DNA of 12,573 nt from an uncultured Arenimonas sp. GTDB lineage: Bacteria > Pseudomonadota > Gammaproteobacteria > Xanthomonadales > Xanthomonadaceae. The notes below the pieces were generated by a model. The model did not search any database. It was not told where the DNA came from and was given only the letters and a program-made list of their open reading frames with translations. Positions 6,536 through 12,573 of the stretch are shown in pieces; position 1 is the stretch's first letter, and each line of letters opens with the position of its first letter. The translations under genes and the position numbers were made by a program. The stretch is from NCBI GenBank assembly GCA_946885815.1, contig CAMPHE010000020.1, positions 1 to 12,573 on the forward strand, written 5' to 3'.

Positions 6536-7739
6536 CCTGCGGGATCGGCTGGCGCGCCGCTGGATGGCGTTCGCGGCGTGCGTCGCGCTGCTGTTCGCGA
6601 CGGCCGGCCTGCTGCTGCTGTTCCTGCTCGAGGACGCCTTCATCGACCGGCAGCTCGAGGCCGCCGCGCGCTCGCTCGCATCCGGCACGAAGACGCTGGC
6701 GCCGCTGCCGCCGGCCTTCGCCGTCCATCCGGTCGATCGCCTGCCGCTCGACATCCATGCGCGGATGCCGCTCGCGCGTGTCGGCGAGCCGTTCGAGATG
6801 CGCCGGGCGAATCGCCGGTACGTGCACGTGCTGCTGGTCGACACGCCGGCGGCGGGGCGCGTCGCCGTCGTCTACGACGTGACCGACCAGCTGACGGTGT
6901 CGCCGCGGCTCGGCACCGGGTTGCTGATCGTGCTCGGCCTGACGGCGGCCACCCTCGTCGCGGCCCGGGGGCTGTCGCGCGCCTTCGCCGGGAATGTCGC
7001 GCGGCAGGCGACGGCACTGCTCGACGAACTGCGGCGCGATGCGGACCCGCCGCGCCTGCGCCGGCTCGCCGACGCGCAGGAGATCCTCGAGTTCCGGGAC
7101 CTGTTGCAGGTGCACGCCGACCTGCGCGAGGCGCAGCTCGCCGCGATCGACAACGAGCGCCGCACGCTCGCCTACCTCGGCCACGAACTGCGGACGCCGC
7201 TGCAGTCGTCCCGCACCAGTCTCGCGCTGCTCGCCGAACGCCCCGACGATGCCGCCGCCTTCGCGCGCCTGGAACGGGCGCTCGCACGGCTGACGCGTGC
7301 CGGCAGCGCGGTGCTGTGGCTGGCCACCGACCGCGTGCCCGATCTGTCGGAAGCGACCCCGCTGCAGCCCGTGCTCCAGCGCCTCGCCGACGAACTGGCG
7401 CCGCTGGCGGCGCAGCGTGGACAGCGGTTCGATCTCGACGTGCCCGCGACGCTGGTCGCCGCCGGTCCCGCCGAGGTCGTCGAAGCGATCCTCGCCAACC
7501 TGATCCACAACGCGCTCCAGCATGGCGGCCCGGGCACCGTCTCGGTTCGTGGCACGGCGGCGGCATTGGTGATCGCGAATCCCCGGCGCGATGTCCCCGA
7601 CGACGGCGGGTTCGGGCTCGGTCTCGAGATCGTGCATCGCCTCGCCGAACGCATCGGCTGGACTCTCGACATGCGCGTCGGTGACGACATGACATCCACG
7701 ACACTCCACCTGCCGCCGCCGGCTCCCGGCGCGCGCTGA
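6522..7739 (+). CDS. Two-transmembrane sensor histidine kinase
   Basis: The 405-residue inner-membrane kinase is the partner of the response regulator just upstream. The first membrane helix covers about 15-36 and the second about 131-149, leaving a sensor segment of some 95 residues (37-130) on the periplasmic side with no recognisable ligand domain. A helical linker without a clear HAMP motif leads to the dimerisation/phosphoacceptor region, with the H-box LAYLGHELRTPLQ and H221 as the phosphorylated histidine. The ATPase domain has the N-box NLIHNALQHG (N330) and a GFGLGLEIV glycine loop (364-371). The usual DxGxG box is replaced by VIANPRRD (350-357), a degenerate form. I recall similar NP-type variants in kinases of xanthomonads, so activity is still likely. 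The start is fixed by a strong GGAGGT site and the 14 bp overlap with the regulator gene. Confidence 0.93.
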   Translation: MAARSLRDRLARRWMAFAACVALLFATAGLLLLFLLEDAFIDRQLEAAARSLASGTKTLAPLPPAFAVHPVDRLPLDIHARMPLARVGEPFEMRRANRRYVHVLLVDTPAAGRVAVVYDVTDQLTVSPRLGTGLLIVLGLTAATLVAARGLSRAFAGNVARQATALLDELRRDADPPRLRRLADAQEILEFRDLLQVHADLREAQLAAIDNERRTLAYLGHELRTPLQSSRTSLALLAERPDDAAAFARLERALARLTRAGSAVLWLATDRVPDLSEATPLQPVLQRLADELAPLAAQRGQRFDLDVPATLVAAGPAEVVEAILANLIHNALQHGGPGTVSVRGTAAALVIANPRRDVPDDGGFGLGLEIVHRLAERIGWTLDMRVGDDMTSTTLHLPPPAPGAR

Positions 7740-7750
7740 AGGACTTCACC

Positions 7751-9283
7751 ATGACGGCTTTTCGACGCGCGCTGAAGATCGCGGGCTACGGGCTCGGGCT
7801 GCTGATCGGCCTGCCGCTGCTCGCGTTCGCGATCGGCGTGCTCTGGCCCCTCTCCGAGGTGCGCCCGCCGCCGCGATCGGGTCCGTTCGCGATCACCGGC
7901 GCCACGATCATCGACATCGCGTCGGAGGGGCGCGCGCTCGATCAGACCGTGATCGTCGACGGCGAGCGGATCACCGCGGTCGGCGCGGGACTGCCGGTTC
8001 CGGACGGCATGCGCACGATCGATGCGCGCGGCAAGTTCCTGATGCCGGCGCTCTGGGACATGCACACGCATGTGTACGCGATCTCGCCGCTGCTCGACCT
8101 GCCGCTATACATCGCGTACGGCGTCACCAACGTGCGCGACCTGCAGGGGTGCCCGGCCGCCGGCGATCCGTTCATCGCCTGCTACGAGGACAAGCAGGCG
8201 TGGTCGGCCGAGGCCGAAGCGGGCACCCGCGTCGGGCCGCGCATCGTCGAGGCGAGCAGCTTCATGGCCAACGGCCCGGGCATGGCGGCGCGGCTCGGCG
8301 ACGTGCCCGCGTACTTCGACACGGCGAACGAAGAACAGGCGCGGCAGTTCGTCGCCCACTTCGACGGTCGCGCCGATTCGATCAAGGTCTACGACGGCAT
8401 TCCGCGCGATGCGTACCTCGCGCTGTCGGACGAGGCGCGCCGGCGCGGCCTGCCACTCGTCGGCCACAAGCCGCGCGCCGTGAGCGCGATCGAGGCCGCC
8501 GCGCACCAGCGCAGCTTCGAGCACGCACGCTTCCTGCTGCACGACAGCTTCGACGGCGCGGACGCACTGCGGGCCGCCGCCGGCACGCCGGCGTGGAAGG
8601 AGGACCGGCGCGCGATGGTGGACCGCCACGACCCGCGTCTGGCCGATGCGATCTTCGCAGCGATGCGCGCGCACGGCACGTACTACGTGCCGACGCACCT
8701 GACCCGGTGGTCCGACGCCTACGCCGACCAGCCCGAAGTCCGGGACGACCCGGCGCTGGTCTACCTGCATCCGCTGATGAAACTGCAGTGGCTGGAGGAT
8801 CTCGACCACACGCTCGCGGTCGATCCGGGTGCCGACGCCCGCCGGGCGTATGTCGACTTCTACCGGAAGGGCCTCGCGCTGACGGCGCGGGCGAATGCCG
8901 CGGGGGTCCGCATCATGGTGGGCACCGACTACATCGCGCCGGGCCTCGACGTGCATCGCGAACTCGAACAGCTGGTCGCCGCCGGACTCACGCCGCGCGA
9001 GGCGCTCGCGGCCGCGACGATCACGCCGGCCGGATACGCGGGACGCGCGCACGACTACGGCGCGATCGCGCCCGGACGCATCGCCGACCTGCTGGTGCTC
9101 GACGCCGACCCGCTGGAGGACATCCGCCACACCCGGCGCATCGACGCGGTGGTCTTCGACGGCGTGCTGTACGACCGCGCGGCGCTCGACGGCCTGGACG
9201 CGCACGTGAAGCGAAACGCGCGCAGCTGGACGATCGGCGCGAAGCTCGTCTGGCGGTTCATCCGCAATCCCGCGAACTACTGA
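7751..9283 (+). CDS. Membrane-anchored metal-dependent amidohydrolase
   Basis: The 510-residue product belongs to the amidohydrolase superfamily (imidazolonepropionase/prolidase-like branch). A single hydrophobic helix at about 12-33 follows a basic start, so the enzyme is probably anchored with its barrel in the periplasm. The small beta domain with ITGATIIDIAS (48-58) leads into the metal site: HTH motif H105-x-H107 in WDMHTHV, a likely carboxylated lysine K212 in SIKVYDG, H239 in VGHKP, H258 in FEHARF and D393 in GTDYI. All binuclear ligands are thus in place. The C-terminal part has the family ending GAIAPGRIADLLVLDADPL (437-455). It should hydrolyse C-N bonds, perhaps dipeptides or cyclic amides; the substrate is unknown. 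It starts 11 bp after the kinase with AAGGA before the ATG, so it is likely the last gene of the DJ-1/two-component operon. Confidence 0.92.
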   Translation: MTAFRRALKIAGYGLGLLIGLPLLAFAIGVLWPLSEVRPPPRSGPFAITGATIIDIASEGRALDQTVIVDGERITAVGAGLPVPDGMRTIDARGKFLMPALWDMHTHVYAISPLLDLPLYIAYGVTNVRDLQGCPAAGDPFIACYEDKQAWSAEAEAGTRVGPRIVEASSFMANGPGMAARLGDVPAYFDTANEEQARQFVAHFDGRADSIKVYDGIPRDAYLALSDEARRRGLPLVGHKPRAVSAIEAAAHQRSFEHARFLLHDSFDGADALRAAAGTPAWKEDRRAMVDRHDPRLADAIFAAMRAHGTYYVPTHLTRWSDAYADQPEVRDDPALVYLHPLMKLQWLEDLDHTLAVDPGADARRAYVDFYRKGLALTARANAAGVRIMVGTDYIAPGLDVHRELEQLVAAGLTPREALAAATITPAGYAGRAHDYGAIAPGRIADLLVLDADPLEDIRHTRRIDAVVFDGVLYDRAALDGLDAHVKRNARSWTIGAKLVWRFIRNPANY

Positions 9284-9304
9284 GCCACGTCGCGGCGATG
9301 CGGT

Positions 9305-11170
9305 CTAGGCGCCCTTCCTCTCCGCGATCCACAACTCCACGCGCCGCTCCAGCAACGACAGCGGCAACGCGCCGCCGCCGAGCACCGCGTCATGGAACCC
9401 GCGGATATCGAACCGATCCCCGAGTTCGCTCTCCGCCTTCCTGCGCAACTCCTGGATCTTCAACATCCCGATCTTGTAACTGCTCGCCTGCCCGGGCCAG
9501 GTGATGTAGCGGCGCACTTCGGGCTCGATCGACGACAGCGGATGCGAGCTGTTCGCCGCCGCGTACGCGACGGCCTGCTCCTGCGTCCATCCCTTCGCAT
9601 GGATCCCGGTATCGACGACGAGGCGGATCGCCCGCCACATCTCGTTGCTCAGCCGCCCGAACTCCGAATACGGGTCGGTGAACGTGCCCGGCATCTCCTT
9701 CGCCAGCGCCTCGGCGTACAGCGCCCAGCCTTCCGCGTACGCGTTGAAATCCGCCTGCTTGCGGAATTCGGGCACGCCCTGCAGTTCCTGCGCGATCGCG
9801 ATCTGCATGTGGTGGCCGGGCAGGCCCTCGTGGTACGCGATGGTCTCGAGCAGCGGCTTCGGCATCGCCTTCATGTCCGACAGGTGCGCGTAGTACACGC
9901 CGGGCCGGGAACCGTCGGGCGTGCTCGGGAAGTAGTGCTGCGCGGCGCCGGCGACTTCGCGGAACGGCTCCACGCGGCGCACGACCAGGTCCGCCTTCGG
10001 CAGCAGGCCGAAATACGCCGGCAGCTGCGCCTTGATGGTCTCGATCGCCTTGGTCGCATCGTCGAGATACGCCTGCCGCCCGGCGTCGGTGTCCGGGTAG
10101 AAGAATCGCGGGTCGCTGTCGACGAAGCGGAAGAACGCGGCGAGGTCGCCGTCGAAGCCCACCGCATCCTTCAGCGCCGTCATCTCGCCGCGCAGGCGCG
10201 CGACTTCGGCCAGGCCGATCGCGTGCACCTGCTCCGGCGTCAGGTCGGTGCTGGTCGACGCGCGCAGGCGCTCGGCGTAGTACGCGGCGCCGTCCGGATG
10301 CGTGCTGCCGACGCCGGTGGGATTGACCGCCGCATTCGGCAGGTCGGCTTCGAACCACGCGATCACGCCGGCGTAGGCCGGCTGCAGCGCTTCGAGCAGC
10401 GCGGCGCGCGCGTCGGCCTTCAGCGCGTCGGCGCGCGCGGCGTCGATCTTGCCGGCCTCGCGCAGCGCGTCGGCCTTGGCCTGCGCGTCGGCCCACAGCG
10501 CGCTGTCCGCGCCGGCGGTGAACGGCGCGCCGGTGATCACCTTGCGGCCCTGCTCGATGACGCCTTCATGCGCGAAGCGGGGCGGGCGGATGCCCGCCGC
10601 CGCCGAACGCCGCACGCGCGCCATCTCCTGCGCGAACACGCGCCGCACCTCGCGGATGCGGGCGACATACGCGACGTAGTCGGCTTCGGTTTCCACCTTG
10701 TGGAAGCCGATCAGGAACGTCGGCAGGAACGACTGCAGCCCGCCCATCTGCTCGAACGGATACTCGTGGTCGAACCAGCGGTCGGCGTCCGCCGCGGCGC
10801 GAGCCTGGTATTCGAACAGGTCCCAACTCAGCTTCGACTCGGCGCCGAGGCGGTCGTAGTCGAAGTTCGACCGCATCTCCCGCACCTTCGCCTGCAGCCA
10901 CGCGACGCGCTCGCGCGCCGCCTCGCGCGAGAAGTCGTCCAGCTCGTCGTAGCGGTCCTTGCGTCCCTGGAACGTCAGCGTGATCGGACTGCGCTGCAGG
11001 TCCTCCTCGTACATCCGCTCGAACCACGCATGCAGCCGCGCGTCCTCGCTCTGTGCGGGCGCGACGGTCGCGGTGTCGGGGGTGGCGGCGGGCGTCGCGA
11101 CCGGCGTGATCGGTGCGCAGGCGGCAGCCACCGCGAGCGCGAGGACGGAAACGGCGAGCAGGCGGGTCAT
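9305..11170 (-). CDS. DUF885-family lipoprotein, putative metallopeptidase
   Basis: The 621-residue product is a full-length DUF885 protein, a family common in proteobacteria and mostly uncharacterised but zinc-peptidase-like. The N-terminal signal ends VAAAC with C18 as the probable lipidated cysteine, followed by a proline/alanine/threonine-rich tether (19-41), so it is held at the cell envelope. The catalytic signature is HEGLPGHH (H447-H454), with a further glutamate in FNAYAEGWALYAEAL (475-489, E480) that in HExxxGHH-type enzymes would complete the metal site. The region before it is mostly helical and rich in alanine and charged residues. Peptide substrates are inferred, not shown. The start is supported by GGAG eight bases before the ATG at 11170. 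It is convergent with the amidohydrolase (21 bp gap) and divergent from the coiled-coil lipoprotein. Confidence 0.93.
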   Translation of the reverse strand: MTRLLAVSVLALAVAAACAPITPVATPAATPDTATVAPAQSEDARLHAWFERMYEEDLQRSPITLTFQGRKDRYDELDDFSREAARERVAWLQAKVREMRSNFDYDRLGAESKLSWDLFEYQARAAADADRWFDHEYPFEQMGGLQSFLPTFLIGFHKVETEADYVAYVARIREVRRVFAQEMARVRRSAAAGIRPPRFAHEGVIEQGRKVITGAPFTAGADSALWADAQAKADALREAGKIDAARADALKADARAALLEALQPAYAGVIAWFEADLPNAAVNPTGVGSTHPDGAAYYAERLRASTSTDLTPEQVHAIGLAEVARLRGEMTALKDAVGFDGDLAAFFRFVDSDPRFFYPDTDAGRQAYLDDATKAIETIKAQLPAYFGLLPKADLVVRRVEPFREVAGAAQHYFPSTPDGSRPGVYYAHLSDMKAMPKPLLETIAYHEGLPGHHMQIAIAQELQGVPEFRKQADFNAYAEGWALYAEALAKEMPGTFTDPYSEFGRLSNEMWRAIRLVVDTGIHAKGWTQEQAVAYAAANSSHPLSSIEPEVRRYITWPGQASSYKIGMLKIQELRRKAESELGDRFDIRGFHDAVLGGGALPLSLLERRVELWIAERKGA

Positions 11171-11403
11171 GGAGGCTCCGGGATCGACGACGCCGGGGAT
11201 GCGGCCGGTCGATCCTACGTCGATCGCGTCGGACCTGCGCGGCGCAGCGATCCGGGCGATACAGCGGCTGCCGCTGCTCGTCGCTGGCCGGATTTGATGC
11301 GTACGTCACGCCAGGTGCCCGTCTGTTCACGATGAATAGACGCTGAGCGCCGTCAACTGAAAGGAGGGGAAACGAACTCCAACCAACCCGAAGGAGAAAA
11401 AAC
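11171..11403. promoter_or_regulatory. Divergent control region of the DUF885 and lipoprotein genes
   Basis: This 233 bp gap lies between two divergent genes and should contain both promoters. A perfect 8-base inverted repeat, GGATCGAC at 11181-11188 and GTCGATCC at 11208-11215 with a 19-base spacer, sits just upstream of the DUF885 ATG, and a further GTCGATC follows at about 11220. It could be an operator or a leader hairpin for DUF885. Near the other end the sequence becomes purine-rich (11360-11400) and includes GGAG at 11393-11396, the ribosome site of the lipoprotein. I see no convincing -35/-10 pair. Confidence 0.3.
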
Positions 11404-11655
11404 ATGTTCCCGAAGTCCGCCCGCCTCCTCACTGCCGGCATCGCCGCGCTCGCCATGTCCGGCTGCGCCACCTACGGCGACGATTTCGCCACCATCAACT
11501 CCCGCCTCGACGCGATCGACTCCCGCGTGCAGAGCGCGGCCCAGAGTGCCGAGGCCGCCGCCGCGGAAGCGCGTCGCGCCAACCAGCGTCTCGACACGCT
11601 CGAAGGCCGCGTCCAGCAGCTCGAGACGTATCCGGGCCGCAATCCCCGCGGCTGA
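11404..11655 (+). CDS. Lpp/OprI-like alanine-zipper lipoprotein
   Basis: The 83-residue product is a small outer-membrane lipoprotein. The signal peptide has a basic start and the lipobox AMSGC (17-21, lipidated C21). The mature part from about 28 to 75 is one long coiled coil with heptad spacing (INSRLDAIDSRVQSAAQSAE and on through RANQRLDTLEGRVQQLE), alanine-rich in the middle as in Lpp/OprI proteins that trimerise as rods. Known family members often end in lysine, which is cross-linked to peptidoglycan by L,D-transpeptidases. This one ends ETYPGRNPRG with no lysine after position 4, so that linkage is not possible in the usual way. A GGAG site seven bases upstream supports the start. The L,D-transpeptidase-like gene begins 16 bp downstream, implying a shared transcript. 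Confidence 0.85.
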   Translation: MFPKSARLLTAGIAALAMSGCATYGDDFATINSRLDAIDSRVQSAAQSAEAAAAEARRANQRLDTLEGRVQQLETYPGRNPRG

Positions 11656-11671
11656 GGTGCGTGTCATCGGC

Positions 11672-12391
11672 ATGACCCTTCATCCGGGTCCCCGGGCCGT
11701 TCTGGCCGCGCTCGCACTGATGGCCTGCGTCGGTGCGGGCGCGGCCAGCGCGAAACAGGCGGACCCGCCGCCGACGTATGCCGTCGATCTGCTTCCGCCG
11801 GACCAGGACGTGTCCGACACCGTGGTCGAGCTCGCCGGTTGGGTCGTGGCGACCCGGGACAGCCAGGGTTATCCGTTCGCGATCATCGACAAGGCCGCGG
11901 CGCAGGTGCTGGTGTTCGAAGCCGACGGACGGCTTCGCGGCGCCGCGCCCGGGCTGCTGGGATCGGCGGCCGGCGATCACATCGCACCCGGCGTCGCCGG
12001 CCTCGCGCTTCGCGAGATCCCGGACCGCGACCGCACGACGCCGGCAGGTCGCTTCGTCGGCGGTTTCGGGCCGTCGCTCGACGCCGGGCGCGTGCTGTGG
12101 GTGGACTACGATTCCGCGGTCTCGATCCACCCGACCGCCACCGGCGTCCCGGCCGAGCGGCGCGTCGAACGCCTCGAATCGCCACAGCCCGACGACAACC
12201 GCATCACGCATGGCTGCATCAACGTCGAGCCGGGGTTCTACGCGCAGGTGATGCAGTCGACATTCGAGCGGGGCGGGGTGTTCTACATCCTGCCCGAGGC
12301 GACGCCGCTGGCCGAAACCTTCCCGGAGTTCGTGCAGAGTCGTGCGGATGCGGAGCATGACGAAGAACGCGCATGGGCGGCCCGCGACTGA
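11672..12391 (+). CDS. Secreted L,D-transpeptidase-like protein
   Basis: The 239-residue product carries the motif RITHGCIN (177-184), matching the [ST]HGCxN active-site signature of YkuD-type L,D-transpeptidases, with C182 as nucleophile and H180 beside it. An upstream SIHPT (H153) would be the first histidine of the signature, though the spacing to THGC is longer than the usual 14-17 residues. A signal peptide ends near ASA-K (residue 27), placing it in the periplasm where such enzymes cross-link peptidoglycan or attach proteins to it. No LysM or other wall-binding domain is visible. The first 100 residues are unlike the core family. The ATG at 11672 is chosen, with GAGG 14 bases upstream; a GTG at 11657, overlapping the lipoprotein stop region, is an alternative adding five residues. 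Co-transcription with the lipoprotein is likely. Confidence 0.8.
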   Translation: MTLHPGPRAVLAALALMACVGAGAASAKQADPPPTYAVDLLPPDQDVSDTVVELAGWVVATRDSQGYPFAIIDKAAAQVLVFEADGRLRGAAPGLLGSAAGDHIAPGVAGLALREIPDRDRTTPAGRFVGGFGPSLDAGRVLWVDYDSAVSIHPTATGVPAERRVERLESPQPDDNRITHGCINVEPGFYAQVMQSTFERGGVFYILPEATPLAETFPEFVQSRADAEHDEERAWAARD

Positions 12392-12441
12392 AGCGGCAGC
12401 GTCCGTTCGGGTCGGGCGATCACCGGCCGATCGGAGTCCAC

Positions 12442-12558
12442 ATGCGCCCACGCTCGATCTTCGGCCGGTTCGCGGCGGCATTCGCCGCTCTTCTCGTCGC
12501 CGCGTCGTCCGGCGCGCAGCCCCTGCTTCTCGACGACGGCGTGGCTGCGCGCTGGTGA
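12442..12558 (+). CDS. Short ORF with signal peptide, possibly a frameshifted gene start
   Basis: GGAG at 12433-12436 precedes an ATG that opens a 38-codon frame. The product has two early arginines, a hydrophobic stretch FAAAFAALLVAASSGA (residues 10-25 counted roughly) and a good signal-peptidase site before QPLLLDDG. After only about 13 mature residues a TGA ends it at 12556-12558. Such a complete signal peptide with almost no cargo suggests the 5' end of a larger exported protein broken by a frameshift. The frame one base later is open from here to the window end (LRAGEGLTR). The family cannot be recognised from so little. A real tiny secreted peptide is the alternative. Confidence 0.35.
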   Translation: MRPRSIFGRFAAAFAALLVAASSGAQPLLLDDGVAARW

Positions 12559-12573
12559 AGGGCTGACGCGTTT

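Noticed and set aside
6375..7709. 444-codon minus-strand open frame opposite the histidine kinase
   Set aside because: The plus strand has H, N and G boxes, membrane helices and a strong ribosome site. The antisense product is rich in R, Q and G and has no features.
9284..9304. Possible bidirectional terminator between the amidohydrolase and DUF885 genes
   Set aside because: The 21 bp gap has no stem of more than a few bases and no T run.
9392..11335. 647-codon plus-strand open frame opposite the DUF885 gene
   Set aside because: It is an antisense shadow: arginine-rich low-complexity product without domains, extending across the DUF885 start and control region. The minus strand encodes a full-length recognisable protein.
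11546..11671. Longer start of the L,D-transpeptidase-like gene from the ATG at 11546
   Set aside because: This would overlap most of the coiled-coil lipoprotein in another frame and put 42 arginine/serine-rich residues before the signal peptide.

Overview
The window is about 12.6 kb of very GC-rich DNA (roughly 70 percent by eye) with densely packed genes and strong G/C preference at third codon positions. The gene content includes secreted or lipid-anchored hydrolases, a DUF885 lipoprotein, an alanine-zipper outer-membrane lipoprotein, a RimJ/RimL-type acetyltransferase and an OmpR-type two-component pair. This fits a Gram-negative gammaproteobacterium of the Lysobacter/Xanthomonadaceae type. 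That placement is inference from gene style, since there is no rRNA or other marker gene here. I saw no tRNA, rRNA, CRISPR array, insertion sequence or phage gene.

Left part (1-3313). The window opens inside the 3' end of a luciferase-like flavin-dependent monooxygenase gene that carries a one-base insertion. Convergent to it, on the minus strand, is a two-gene unit: a 54-residue remnant of a VOC/glyoxalase-fold protein that has lost its middle in frame, then a secreted class-C beta-lactamase-like serine hydrolase. After a gap of about 270 bp comes a plus-strand gene for an unrecognised putative lipoprotein.

Middle part (3314-9283). A secreted alpha/beta hydrolase of the PHB-depolymerase/feruloyl-esterase type abuts a minus-strand GNAT acetyltransferase tail to tail with no spacer. 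Divergent from the acetyltransferase is a compact plus-strand cluster that reads as one operon: a membrane-anchored DJ-1/PfpI-family protein, an OmpR-type response regulator interrupted by a one-base deletion, a two-TM sensor histidine kinase whose ribosome site lies inside the regulator gene, and a membrane-anchored metal-dependent amidohydrolase. The kinase and regulator presumably sense an envelope or extracytoplasmic condition. The two anchored enzymes may be its effectors or accessory partners.

Right part (9284-12573). A DUF885 lipoprotein metallopeptidase-like gene lies on the minus strand. Divergent from it are a small Lpp/OprI-like coiled-coil lipoprotein and, 16 bp further on, a secreted L,D-transpeptidase-like protein with an HGCIN active-site motif. 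The two are plausibly co-transcribed and related to the cell wall. The window ends in a short ORF that has a good ribosome site and signal peptide but stops after 38 codons.

No obviously new multi-gene system is evident. The most noteworthy points are the anchored DJ-1/two-component/amidohydrolase operon, the alanine-zipper lipoprotein paired with an L,D-transpeptidase but lacking the C-terminal lysine used for peptidoglycan linkage, and an unusual density of broken genes: two single-base frameshifts, one internal deletion and possibly a third frameshift. The broken genes may reflect real decay or sequencing error.
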